Shown here: one piece after another, positions 25,287-33,475 of the stretch
Position numbering within the stretch: position 1 is the stretch's first letter
How the letters are laid out: the number at the start of each line of letters is the position of its first letter
Source of the DNA: Streptomyces sp. NBC_00273
Lineage (GTDB): Bacteria; Actinomycetota; Actinomycetes; Streptomycetales; Streptomycetaceae
Assembly: GCF_036178145.1 (NCBI RefSeq)
Contig: NZ_CP108067.1
Location: 9,935,001 to 9,999,000, forward strand
DNA: 64,000 nucleotides
Direction: 5' to 3'
Translations under genes and position numbers: made by a program
Notes under the pieces: model-generated
The model's database searches: none
What the model was told of the DNA's origin: nothing
Seen by the model: the letters and a program-made list of their open reading frames with translations, nothing else

Positions 25287-27830
25287 TCAGAACCGCCCTG
25301 CCGCATCGGTGGCGACGGGCAGGGACAGGACCATGGTCAGTCCTCCGCCGGGGGTGTCCTCGGGTGTGAGAGTGCCGTCCATGGCCTCGGTGAGTCCCCT
25401 GGCCAGGGCGAGGCCGAGGCCGAGTCCGGCGGTGTTGTCGCGGTCGCCGAGGCGCTGGAACGGTTCGAAGGCACGCTCGCGGTCGTCGGCGGCGATCCCG
25501 GGGCCCCGGTCGGCGATCCTGATGTCGACCCGCCCGGCCAGGGCGCTGGCTGTCACCAGCACCGGGCGCTCCGCGGGTGCGTGGCGGACCGCGTTGCCGA
25601 CGAGGTTGGCCAGCACCCGTTCCAGCAACGGTGGGTCGGCCTGAAGCGCCGGTACCGATTCGAGGTTCTGCACATCGACGGCGGGCCCGCCATCGGGCGT
25701 CAGGTCCAGCGAGTCCAGCGCGGCCGGCAGGACTTCCTCCAGTGTGGTGGCTCGCAGGTCGAGCGCGAGGGCGCCGGCTTGGAGGCGGCTGAGATCGAGC
25801 AGGTTCTCCACCAGGCGGTTGAGCCGGTTCAGGGACACCTCGGCGGACGCCAGGAGTTCCGCGCGGTCCTCGGCAGAGAACTCGATCTCCTGGTTGCGCA
25901 GTGAGCTGACCGCGGCCAGCGCCCCTGCCAAGGGGGTCCGCAGGTCGTGGCTGACGGCCCGGAGCAGGGCGGTGCGTAGGCGGTCGGCCGCCTTGATGGG
26001 TTCGACCTCGGCGGCGGCCTCGGCCAGCCGGGCCCGCTCGACGGCCGCGCCGACGTGCGCGGCGAAGGCGGCGAGCACGCGGCGTTCGGAGGACGGCAGC
26101 GTACGGCCGCGCAGGACGAGGAAGGACTCGGGGCCCGCCGCCACCACGAGGGCGGGGTCCGTCGCGCCGCCCTTGCCGGGGGCTTCGGGAGCCAGCTCGA
26201 CGGTGTCCATGCCGAAGGTTTCACGCGTACGTTCCAGCAGCGCCGGGATCGTCTGGTCGCCGCGGACGATGCTGCCGGCGAGGGACGACATCGTCTCCGC
26301 CTCGGCCGTGGCCCGAGCCGCACGGCGGGAGAGCCGCAAGGACCTGTCCGCCGCGGCGGCCACGGTGGCGGCGACGACGGCGAAGACCACCAACGCCAGC
26401 ACGCTGTCCGGGTCGCTCATGGTGAACTCGCCTATGGGCGGCATGAACCAGTAGTTGAGGAGCAGTGCGGCGGTCAGCGCCGCGATCAGGGCGGAGGCCA
26501 CTCCGCCGATGCAGGCCACGCACACGACGGCCACCAGGAAGAGCAGCGCCTCGCTGGTGAGGTTCAGTGTGCCGCGCATGCGGTCGAGGCCGAGGGTGAG
26601 CAGCACCGGGAGCACCACGCCGGCCACGGGTCCGGCGATGAGCCGGGAGGTGGGGAGAGTGCGGCGCCGGGACGGGAGCAGCCGGCCGTGGCCCGCCCGC
26701 TCGTGCGTGACCATGTGGACGTCGATGTCCTCGGACAGCGCCACGACGGTCTCGCCGATCCCGCGTCCGGTGAGGAAACGTTCCAGCCGACGGCGGCGGC
26801 TCGTACCGAGGACGAGCTGGGTGGCGTTCTCCGCCGTCGCGAAGTCCACCAGTGCGGTGGGTACTTCGTCGCCGACGACGGAGTGGTAGGTGCCGCCCAG
26901 GTGCTCGACGAGGGCCCGCTGGCCGGCCAGAGCCGCGTGCGAGACCCCGGCGGCGAGCCCGTCGCTGCGCGCGATGTGCACGGCGAGCAGTTCACCGCCG
27001 GCGGACCGGCCGGCGATGCGTGCCGCGCGACGGATGAGGGTCTCGCCCTCGGGGCCGCCGGTGAGGGCGACCACGACGCGTTCGCGGGTCTCCCAGACGT
27101 CCCCGATGCCGTGCTCGGTACGGTACTTGTGGAGGGCCTCGTCCACCCTCCCGGCCAGCCACAGCAGGGCCAGCTCCCGCAGCGCGATGAGATTGCCGGG
27201 GCGGAAGTAGTTGGCGAGCGAGGCGTCGATCCGCTCCGGGGGATAGATGTTGCCGTGTGCCATGCGGCGCCGAAGTCCCTCGGGGGGTATGTCGACCAGC
27301 TCGACCTCATGGGCGCGGCGCACGAACTCGTCGGGCACCGTCTCGCGCTGCGGGACTCCGGTTATCTTCTCGACGACGTCGCTCAGCGACTCAAGGTGCT
27401 GGATGTTGAGCGTGGTGACGACATCGATCCCGGCGGAGAGGATGTCCTCGACGTCCTGCCACCGCTTCGGGTGCCGGCCGCCCCCAGGGACATTGGTATG
27501 GGCGAGTTCGTCGATCAGCACCACCTGCGGCCGCCTCGCCAGCAGCGCTTCCCGGTCCAGCTCCGTGTACCGGCCGCCACGGTATTCCTGTTCGGCCGGA
27601 GTGAGGATCTCCAGGCCGTCGAGCTTCTCCTCGGTGTGCCGGCGCCGGTGGCACTCCACGAAACCGGCCACCACATCCGCGCCGCGGGCGGCCCGGCGGT
27701 GTGCCTCGTCGAGCATCCGGTACGTCTTGCCGACGCCGGGGGCCGCACCCAGAAAGACCTTGAGCCTCCCCGGCCGTACGGCAGGGTGTCCCGCGTCGGC
27801 CACCGGGCCCGCCTCGTGCGTGGTCGTCAT
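25287..27830 (-). CDS. kdpD: Sensor histidine kinase KdpD (second copy)
   Basis: The 847-residue protein is a complete KdpD: Walker A GAAPGVGKT (residues 28-36), USP domain (about 245-375), DUF4118 helices (395-500), GAF, H-box RAVSHDLRTPLAG with His628, N-box NLVGNAVRHAP, and DRGPGI/GLGLGLALARG. The ATG is 2 bases after the kdpF stop. Unlike classical operons it has no adjacent kdpE; its phosphate acceptor could be KdpE at 35022 or at 45652. Co-transcription with an RCK channel gene suggests it supervises that channel or its expression. Confidence 0.93.
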   Translation of the reverse strand: MTTTHEAGPVADAGHPAVRPGRLKVFLGAAPGVGKTYRMLDEAHRRAARGADVVAGFVECHRRRHTEEKLDGLEILTPAEQEYRGGRYTELDREALLARRPQVVLIDELAHTNVPGGGRHPKRWQDVEDILSAGIDVVTTLNIQHLESLSDVVEKITGVPQRETVPDEFVRRAHEVELVDIPPEGLRRRMAHGNIYPPERIDASLANYFRPGNLIALRELALLWLAGRVDEALHKYRTEHGIGDVWETRERVVVALTGGPEGETLIRRAARIAGRSAGGELLAVHIARSDGLAAGVSHAALAGQRALVEHLGGTYHSVVGDEVPTALVDFATAENATQLVLGTSRRRRLERFLTGRGIGETVVALSEDIDVHMVTHERAGHGRLLPSRRRTLPTSRLIAGPVAGVVLPVLLTLGLDRMRGTLNLTSEALLFLVAVVCVACIGGVASALIAALTAALLLNYWFMPPIGEFTMSDPDSVLALVVFAVVAATVAAAADRSLRLSRRAARATAEAETMSSLAGSIVRGDQTIPALLERTRETFGMDTVELAPEAPGKGGATDPALVVAAGPESFLVLRGRTLPSSERRVLAAFAAHVGAAVERARLAEAAAEVEPIKAADRLRTALLRAVSHDLRTPLAGALAAVSSLRNQEIEFSAEDRAELLASAEVSLNRLNRLVENLLDLSRLQAGALALDLRATTLEEVLPAALDSLDLTPDGGPAVDVQNLESVPALQADPPLLERVLANLVGNAVRHAPAERPVLVTASALAGRVDIRIADRGPGIAADDRERAFEPFQRLGDRDNTAGLGLGLALARGLTEAMDGTLTPEDTPGGGLTMVLSLPVATDAAGRF

Positions 27831-27832
27831 GC

Positions 27833-27922
27833 TCAGAACTTCTCGGGGAAGAACAAGGCCAGGACCAGGTACCCGACCAGGCTGACCGCGACGATGATGC
27901 CTACGACAGTTTCCGTGCTCAC
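27833..27922 (-). CDS. kdpF: KdpF-like peptide (copy 1)
   Basis: The 29-residue peptide is a single transmembrane helix ending in FFPEKF, with the KdpF pattern ETVVGIIVAVSLVGYLVLAL. KdpF stabilises the KdpFABC pump, yet this copy heads an operon with kdpD and an RCK channel and without kdpABC. The GTG has GGAGGAG 10 bases upstream. It may have been retained to bind KdpD, as small peptides do for sensor kinases, or the DUF4118 domain. Confidence 0.85.
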   Translation of the reverse strand: MSTETVVGIIVAVSLVGYLVLALFFPEKF

Positions 27923-27993
27923 CCGTACCCGACTCCTCCGCACGTCCTCAACTTCACCAGCGAACAGCAACGACGCCGCGAAGGAAACGGCCC

Positions 27994-28042
27994 TGACGCA
28001 CTCCTGACGCGAGTCGACTGGGACTTTGACGGTGTATTGACG
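27994..28042 (-). promoter_or_regulatory. KdpE-type operator, four half-sites in one register
   Basis: TGACG occurs at 27994, 28005, 28027 and 28038, i.e. at +0, +11, +33 and +44, with only the unit at 28016 degenerate. The array stands 72-120 bp before kdpF-kdpD-RCK and also before the divergent antiporter at 28135. The orientation relative to kdpF is the same as at the main kdp operon. Confidence 0.6.
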
Positions 28043-28134
28043 GCCGTTGCATCGATAGGGTGAAGGCGGTGTGCCGGGAAGCCTGGTCGGCGTCGCGTGA
28101 CCGCATGGTCCGCGTCGACTCGGGTGGGGGCGGA

Positions 28135-29697
28135 ATGCGCAGCGTCGGTACGGTCTTGTTCCTCGTGGTGCTGGCCACGGTCGTGGCCACGGGAGCCCGC
28201 CGCTGGCGAATCCCCGCGCCCTCACTGCTCGTTGTCGCGGGCCTCGTCGTCGCGCTGGTACCGGGCACTCCGGAGATCCGGGTCAGTCCGGAGGCCATCG
28301 GCCTCATCGTCCTGCCGCCTCTGCTGTACGCCAGCGCCGAGGAACTGTCCTGGCGCGAGCTGCGGCTGGTATGGAAGCCGGTCGGCGTGCTCGCGGTCGG
28401 TTTGGTCTTGGCCTCGGCGGCCGCGGTGGGTCTGGTCGCGTCGCTGCTGACCCCGCTGACCTGGCAGATGGCGCTGGTCCTGGGGGCCGTCCTCGCGAGT
28501 ACGGACCCGGTGGCGGTCACCGCGCTCGGCCGGCGCCTCGCCCTGCCTCCCCGCGTCCAAGTCCTCGTACAGGCCGAGAGCCTCTTCAACGACGCCACTT
28601 CGCTCGTCCTCTTCCGGGTCGCGGTCGTCGTCGCCGCGGCCTCCGCCGGGGTGTCGTGGCAGGCGGCAGGCACCGAGTTCGCGCTGCTCGCTGGTGGCGG
28701 CATCCTCATCGGAGGTGCAGTCGCCGGGGTCGTTGCGCTGATGCGCCGCAGGACCGAGGATCCCGTGCTGGAGACCGTCATCGCCTTGGTGACCCCGTAC
28801 GCCGCCTATGTACTGGCCGAGGCGGTGCACGCGTCAGGTGTGACCTCCGTCGTCGTGGCGGGGGTCGTGCTCGGAGGCCGGGCGGACCGGTTCACCAACG
28901 CCCGCATACGGATCCAGCTGCACGCCGTCAACGGCACCGTGGTCTTCCTGCTGGAGAGCGTCGTCTTCAGCCTGATCGGCCTCACCCTGCCCGGCCAGGT
29001 CGCCGCGCTGACCGCTGCCGACGGGCTCTGGCCGCTGTATGCGCTGGCGGTCGCCGCGACCTTGATCACCGTTCGCCTGCTGTGGGTCCTGCCCCTCTCG
29101 GCCGTCGTCCAGCGGAACGCGGGCGTACGTCCCTCCTGGCGCGTCCCGGCCGTGCTGACCTGGGCGGGCACGCGTGGCGTCGTCCCACTGGCCGCGGCCC
29201 TCTCCATCCCGGTCGCGGAGGGCGACGGCAGCCTCCTGGGCCAGCGCCCGCTCGTGCTCGTCCTGACCACGTCGGTCGTGGTGGTCACCCTCGTCGCCCA
29301 GGGCTTCACCCTGGCAGACGTGGTCCGTCGCTCCGGAATCGCCCTCGAACCGGATCACACCGAACGCGAGGAGGCCTCCGCCCGGTGCGCCCTTGCCGCA
29401 GCCGGCATCCGTCGGCTGGACGAGGTGTCCGACCTCGAAGCGGTACCGGACGTCGTGGCAGACCGGCTCCGGCGCAGCCTCCAGGCCCGGCTCGAACACG
29501 CCCGCGACCGCCTGGAGGAAGCCGACCTGGCTGAATCCGCAGACCAGGTCTACCGGCTGCTGCGCCGTGACCTGATCCGGGTGGAGGCCGTGGAACTCCA
29601 GCATCTCTACGACGAACACCACATCAGCGACACCACCCGCCGACGCCTTCAGCGCTCCCTGGACCTGGAGGAGGCGCGGCTGGACCTGGCGAGATGA
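28135..29697 (+). CDS. CPA1 Na+(K+)/H+ antiporter
   Basis: The 520-residue protein has about 12 hydrophobic helices, the CPA1 core motifs ASTDPVAVTALG and ESLFNDATSLVLF with the ion-binding Asp, and a charged C-terminal tail of about 120 residues. It exchanges a monovalent cation for protons at the cytoplasmic membrane. The ATG at 28135 follows GGGTGGGGGCGGA; further upstream starts lack a site. It diverges from the kdpF-kdpD-RCK operon over a KdpE-type array, so potassium rather than sodium may be the substrate, but sequence alone does not show this. Confidence 0.88.
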   Translation: MRSVGTVLFLVVLATVVATGARRWRIPAPSLLVVAGLVVALVPGTPEIRVSPEAIGLIVLPPLLYASAEELSWRELRLVWKPVGVLAVGLVLASAAAVGLVASLLTPLTWQMALVLGAVLASTDPVAVTALGRRLALPPRVQVLVQAESLFNDATSLVLFRVAVVVAAASAGVSWQAAGTEFALLAGGGILIGGAVAGVVALMRRRTEDPVLETVIALVTPYAAYVLAEAVHASGVTSVVVAGVVLGGRADRFTNARIRIQLHAVNGTVVFLLESVVFSLIGLTLPGQVAALTAADGLWPLYALAVAATLITVRLLWVLPLSAVVQRNAGVRPSWRVPAVLTWAGTRGVVPLAAALSIPVAEGDGSLLGQRPLVLVLTTSVVVVTLVAQGFTLADVVRRSGIALEPDHTEREEASARCALAAAGIRRLDEVSDLEAVPDVVADRLRRSLQARLEHARDRLEEADLAESADQVYRLLRRDLIRVEAVELQHLYDEHHISDTTRRRLQRSLDLEEARLDLAR

Positions 29698-29857
29698 TGA
29701 TCAGCCGGCTCCGTCCACTTCCCAGGCTTCAGGACCTCGTTGCGGATGCCTCGCCGACGGCCGATCTGTGCTCTGGTCCAGCCGGCGAGTCCCGCCGACA
29801 GCGGGGCGTGTCGGCATGGGGCCGGGGTTTGCCGCGGTGGCAGCCGTTTCACACGAG

Positions 29858-30391
29858 TCACGATTGCGTGGAATTACGGTCTGCTCGGCGCAGCTCTCCG
29901 GCTGCCAGGACGACACATGCAGCACCGACGAAGAGCAAGGCAGGGATGGCGAACATGCTGCGCTGATCGCTCTCCAGGACAGCCTGGTACTGACTCTGGG
30001 AGATCTCGACCGTGCCGCGCGCGTGCGGCGTGGTGTCGTAGGCGAAGTACTGACCGTCCTTCACTTCGGCAGCCTGCAAGTTCCCCTCCCCGGCCGCGCC
30101 GATGACGGTGATCCCAATACCCGAAATCGCCAATGCCGCAAGTCCCATCTGGGCCCTGCGAGGAAGGCACCTGAACGCCAGCCATACCGAGTGCCGGTCC
30201 GCGCGGGTCAGGAGCATACGCACCAGGGCAGATATGAAGATCGGGAAGAGCAGCACGGCAATCGCCGCCATCGGCCACCCCGATACGGTCAGGGGCAAGG
30301 TCCCGGGCAGCCAGGTGAGTGCGGCCAGCACCAACAGCGCGGCGCCCAGCGCGGCCGCGACACCACCATGAGATTTGAATGTCCAATCCAC
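29858..30391 (-). CDS. Membrane protein of unknown function
   Basis: About 178 residues with four helices: AAALGAALLVLAALTWLPG, a second helix near WPMAAIAVLLFPIFISALV, a third near MGLAALAISGIGITVIGAA, and a fourth near the C terminus (MFAIPALLFVGAACVVLAA). An extracytoplasmic loop of about 50 residues lies between helices three and four. The start is uncertain: the GTG at 30391 is the best placed but has no good ribosome binding site, and the frame is open to 30760. It converges on the antiporter gene with 160 bp between. No family is recognised. Confidence 0.5.
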   Translation of the reverse strand: MDWTFKSHGGVAAALGAALLVLAALTWLPGTLPLTVSGWPMAAIAVLLFPIFISALVRMLLTRADRHSVWLAFRCLPRRAQMGLAALAISGIGITVIGAAGEGNLQAAEVKDGQYFAYDTTPHARGTVEISQSQYQAVLESDQRSMFAIPALLFVGAACVVLAAGELRRADRNSTQS

Positions 30392-30588
30392 GCCCCGCAG
30401 CCTGACACAGGTGTCCGTCCAAGCCGTTGCCAATTCCGGCACGAGCAGGTGTCGGGTGCCATCAGACGTGCCATCGCTGAGGGCGAGTGCGGTCCGGCTG
30501 ACCGACTGCCCTCCGCGCGACCTCTCCCAAGCGCTGGGGGTGAACGTCGACTCACTGGGGCGCCCGCTCCGACGGACCGGACGGCTCG

Positions 30589-30687
30589 ATGCCCCTGTGG
30601 GCAGCCGCGGTCTTCCCGGCCTTGATCTGGGTGGTCCTCGTGCTGTCGATCGTCGGGCTTGTGTGGTGGCGTGACGGGGCGACCTGA
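30589..30687 (+). CDS. Possible 32-residue membrane peptide
   Basis: The frame MPLWAAAVFPALIWVVLVLS continues to a WWRDGAT end and would form one transmembrane helix. There is no clear ribosome binding site. The next frame (30697) follows the stop in the same reading frame 9 bases later, so the two may be one gene split by a TGA. Unproven. Confidence 0.3.
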   Translation: MPLWAAAVFPALIWVVLVLSIVGLVWWRDGAT

Positions 30688-30696
30688 GGCCCGGCG

Positions 30697-30942
30697 ATGC
30701 GGGGCCGGCCCGTAGCCGCTTTGCTGTCTGGCGGTGTCCTCCTCGCCGGTGCGCAGGCATCCATCGGCCGGGTGAACCTATGGAGGTACTGGCCGAGCGG
30801 TATGGGGACGACGCTGATGCTCCGCAGCGGCGAGTGCCTGGTGATCCACGTCCGGCGGGGCGGCGAGTTCGCGGTGAGCGTGGACGACGCCGAGCGCGGC
30901 GCTGTCCTGCTGAATGCCCTGAGTGCGCAGCGCCCCCACTGA
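30697..30942 (+). CDS. Hypothetical 81-residue protein
   Basis: The product has a hydrophobic stretch (VAALLSGGVLLAGAQA) and a soluble end (LRSGECLVIHVRRGGEFAVS, then VDDAERGAVLLNAL) that resembles the final strands of a small membrane-anchored domain. GAGG is about 10 bases upstream of the ATG. It may be the C-terminal half of a gene whose first half is the frame at 30589. Family not recognised. Confidence 0.4.
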   Translation: MRGRPVAALLSGGVLLAGAQASIGRVNLWRYWPSGMGTTLMLRSGECLVIHVRRGGEFAVSVDDAERGAVLLNALSAQRPH

Positions 30943-30961
30943 GCCGTCAGTGACGCCTGGC

Positions 30962-31780
30962 TCACGCGGGGGCCGGGGTCGTCCGGACCTCGCGTGCCAG
31001 GGCCTGGCCGGTGACGTGGTGGACGTATTCACGGGTCAGCCGGAAGCCGGCCGTCCAGGCCAGCAGTCGGCTGGGCCGGTTGTCGCGCGAGCAGCACCAG
31101 CTCGCGGTGTGTCCCCGTGCCTGGATGTCGGCCGTCAGGCCGGCGACGCAGGCCAGTGCGGTGGGGGCCCCTCCCAGCGGTAGCTGGGGGAGCTCACGGC
31201 GGCGATCGGGCACGGTGACGACCGCGATGTCCTCGTAGGCGCTGCCGAGGAAGTAGGTGCAGGCGACGGAGAGGACCCGACCCCTGGCGAACGCGGCCCA
31301 GCCGTGGCCGGAGGCGGCGAGCCCGCCGGGTCCGCCCCAACTGGCATGAATCCAGCCGTTCTCGGAGTCCATCGCGGCCAGTGCCGGAACGTCTTGGGGA
31401 GTCAGCCGCCGCACCGTTACGCCACGCGGGGTGCGGGGGAGGGACACCGGTGCCTGAGGCTGGTGGACGTACAGCATCCGTTCCCAGGGGACGACGCGTT
31501 CGAATGCCGAGCCGAGCGACGGCCAGAAGCGGGCGGGTGTCTCTACGTACCGGCCGGCGAACCGGGCCAGGGCGTCCTGGGTGAGCACGCTCGGATCGCC
31601 GCGCAGCAGTACGTGGTCCGCGCAGCTGACGGCGAGGACGCGAGGCAGGTGGGGGCGGTCGGCCCACCAGAGGCCGACGCCCGTGGTCAGTACGTGCTCG
31701 GCGAGTGTCCCGGGACCGGGTGAGCCGGTGGGGAACCAACGGCTCAGGGCGGGGAGCTGCTGCGGGGAGATCTCGATCAC
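30962..31780 (-). CDS. GNAT-type acetyltransferase paralogue A
   Basis: The 272-residue protein is a paralogue of the one at 38061; both start VI-x-I/L-P and continue with LPALxRWFPTG. An N-terminal domain of about 130 residues (EHVLTTGVGLWWADR) precedes a GNAT domain ending in NRPSRLLAWTAGFRLTREYV, the typical acetyl-CoA-side helix and last strand. The GTG at 31780, with GGAG 6 bases upstream, is supported by the equivalent GTG in the paralogue. Relative to the paralogue it has about nine extra residues (ELPQLPLGGAP), encoded by a hairpin repeat inserted in frame at 31167-31195. Its substrate is unknown. Confidence 0.75.
   Translation of the reverse strand: MIEISPQQLPALSRWFPTGSPGPGTLAEHVLTTGVGLWWADRPHLPRVLAVSCADHVLLRGDPSVLTQDALARFAGRYVETPARFWPSLGSAFERVVPWERMLYVHQPQAPVSLPRTPRGVTVRRLTPQDVPALAAMDSENGWIHASWGGPGGLAASGHGWAAFARGRVLSVACTYFLGSAYEDIAVVTVPDRRRELPQLPLGGAPTALACVAGLTADIQARGHTASWCCSRDNRPSRLLAWTAGFRLTREYVHHVTGQALAREVRTTPAPA
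31167..31195. repeat. 29-bp hairpin repeat, copy 1 (inside a gene)
   Basis: This 29-bp sequence is identical to 46397-46425. It is palindromic: arms CTCCCAGC and GCTGGGGGAG around GGTA. Here it lies inside the GNAT gene and is translated leftward as ELPQLPLGGAP without breaking the frame. It looks like a dispersed REP-like element, of a kind I recall between Streptomyces genes. Confidence 0.75.
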
Positions 31781-32028
31781 GAATGTCTCCAGGTGGTGCT
31801 GCAACGGGTTCTCGGGCAGGGGGAGCGGGCGGCACACGGCAAGAGGCCGCGCAGCTCCGGGCCGTGGCTCGCCTTCAGGCGTTGTGGCCGACGGGCGCAG
31901 GCACCGGCAGGTTGGTGAGGAGGTGCGTGCGAGGTCCCGTGCCTGCCCGGGGCGGGGGCAGGCACGGGACGGAAGCGGCCGCCCGCCCTACGGGTGACTG
32001 TTGGCGGCCGCGGATTGCGAGCGGTGCG

Positions 32029-32121
32029 TCAGCGCACCGGCCGGTGAGCAGCGCGCGAGGCCGGGCGCACCGTATGCGGTGGCCGGTCGTCATGGAGCAG
32101 ACCGCTGTTCACGTCGTTCAT
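32029..32121 (-). CDS. Possible leader peptide with DDRPP core (copy A)
   Basis: A frame of 30 codons (27 if the GTG at 32112 is used) encodes NSGLLHDDRPPHTVRP plus an Arg-rich tail. The frame at 39970 encodes NSGPRYDDRPPNPVQP, also with an Ala/Pro/Arg tail, in the same position relative to the operator. Ribosome binding sites are weak for both. It could be a regulatory leader peptide, a small basic protein, or an accident of conserved promoter DNA. It lies 248 bp before the GNAT gene. Confidence 0.4.
   Translation of the reverse strand: MNDVNSGLLHDDRPPHTVRPASRAAHRPVR
32067..32111. repeat. 45-bp block shared by the two GNAT loci (copy A)
   Basis: This block matches 40005-40049 at 37 of 45 positions by my count. 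It overlaps the first codons of the possible leader peptide. It ends 55 bp before the first half-site of the repeat at 32166; in the other locus the distance is 54 bp. Confidence 0.6.
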
Positions 32122-32165
32122 CCAACTGCTTGGTGAGACAGGGATCAAGGAGGTCGCCCAGTCCT

Positions 32166-32192
32166 TGACACAGCTCTGATACCGGCATGACC
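32166..32192 (-). promoter_or_regulatory. KdpE-type operator, three half-sites
   Basis: TGACA (32166), TGATA (32177) and TGACC (32188) are spaced exactly 11 bp. They lie upstream of the DDRPP leader and GNAT gene A. The units are more degenerate than elsewhere, but the register is exact and the paralogous locus has the same layout. The rest of the 474-bp gap up to 32254 shows nothing further. Confidence 0.5.
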
Positions 32193-32254
32193 GGCCCCCG
32201 CCACGACGGGTGTTACCGATCACGGGCCGCACAACCCGCTCCGCCGCCCGCGGC

Positions 32255-33475
32255 TCACCCGCGGGGCAGTGTCACCTTCTCCTGGCCGCAGCCGATACGG
32301 CTGGACTCCGCCTCGACGTAGGCGGGCAGCAGGTCGTGGGCGAACGTGAAGTCCTGCTCCCCGAACCTGTCCTTCTGCTCCACCATGAAGATCACGTCCC
32401 CGCTCTGGCACCGCGCCCGGTACACGGCCCGGCTCACGTTGAACGCCCCGTACCCGTTGGTGCCCTTGAAGGACGAGCCGCCCTTGAGGAGATCCTGGGA
32501 GAAGACGGCGGTCAGCGCCGGGTCCACGACGGTCGTCATCCGAACTGCGGCCCTGGGGTAGCTGCCGGCGGCCTCGCAGACCCGGGCGGCGCCGCCGTCG
32601 CCGCTGACCCGGGTACGTGACAGGCTCTCGCGGTAGGCAGCGGGGAGGGCGAGGCCCTTGATCCCGCAGAAGGCGTCCGGCTGTGTGTCCCGCCACGCGA
32701 CGACGTCCTTCGGCAGGTCTGGTGACCGGTAGACCCCGGAGCAGCCGAGCTCGCGTATGACGCCGTTGGCCGCATCCACCGCAGCGTGCGCCAGAGCGGC
32801 GCGGTCCTCCCTCTCGTACTCCGAAGAGATGTCAAGACCCGCAGGCCCCATGCCGACGTCGACCACGACCGGGCCCTCGAACTGGGCGGGCCTGCCGGTG
32901 CAGGACTGGGGAAGAGCCACCCAGGCGCGGGAGGAGGACGCCATGCCCGGCAGGCCTTCCCCGAGTGCCACCATGCCGGCCGCGAGGAACTCCTCGGGCC
33001 ACTGCCGCCCGTCGCTTCCGTAGAGACCGTCCAGCTTGTGCACCCGTACGGTCAGCTGCCTTCTGGCCCTGTCGTCCTTGTAACTGGTGATGCGGCACTG
33101 GCCGTAGGACAGTCCGAGGCCGTGGGGGTCGGACTGCAGCACCTGCTCCTCGACCTCGGTCCTGCGGTCGCCGAAAAGGGAGGACACGGTCGAGTCGCTG
33201 AGGGAATCCCAGCAGGGGGCAGGGCCGAGCAGCGGCAGAGTGTCCGTACGCCAGGCGACGGCGCCGGCACCGAGAAGGCCGCCGACCAGGACGCCCGCGG
33301 CGGTGCCCCGGACGGTACGGTTCCGCAGCAGCCGACGCACCAACGAGGGGCGCGCGGGAGAGGGAACCAGGTCCTGCTCCTTGTCCGGCTGCCGGTCCGG
33401 GGTCGTTTCGCTGTCCACTGCTGGTGTCACGCTCTTTCCGTTGTCCGCCACGCTGCCGTTGTTGTCTGCGGTCAC
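32255..33475 (-). CDS. Membrane-anchored extracytoplasmic protein
   Basis: The 406-residue protein has a cytosolic N-terminal tail of about 65 residues, one transmembrane helix (GTAAGVLVGGLLGAGAVAW) and a large Cys-containing external domain (eight or so cysteines, e.g. CWDSLSDSTVSSLFGD). It shares layout and motifs (CWGAW/CWDSL after the helix, repeated S-R-IGC endings: ESSRIGCG here, SVSKRIGCQ upstream) with the protein encoded just upstream, so the two are probably paralogues. The GTG overlaps the upstream stop as GTGA. No enzymatic domain is recognised. Confidence 0.7.
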   Translation of the reverse strand: MTADNNGSVADNGKSVTPAVDSETTPDRQPDKEQDLVPSPARPSLVRRLLRNRTVRGTAAGVLVGGLLGAGAVAWRTDTLPLLGPAPCWDSLSDSTVSSLFGDRRTEVEEQVLQSDPHGLGLSYGQCRITSYKDDRARRQLTVRVHKLDGLYGSDGRQWPEEFLAAGMVALGEGLPGMASSSRAWVALPQSCTGRPAQFEGPVVVDVGMGPAGLDISSEYEREDRAALAHAAVDAANGVIRELGCSGVYRSPDLPKDVVAWRDTQPDAFCGIKGLALPAAYRESLSRTRVSGDGGAARVCEAAGSYPRAAVRMTTVVDPALTAVFSQDLLKGGSSFKGTNGYGAFNVSRAVYRARCQSGDVIFMVEQKDRFGEQDFTFAHDLLPAYVEAESSRIGCGQEKVTLPRG

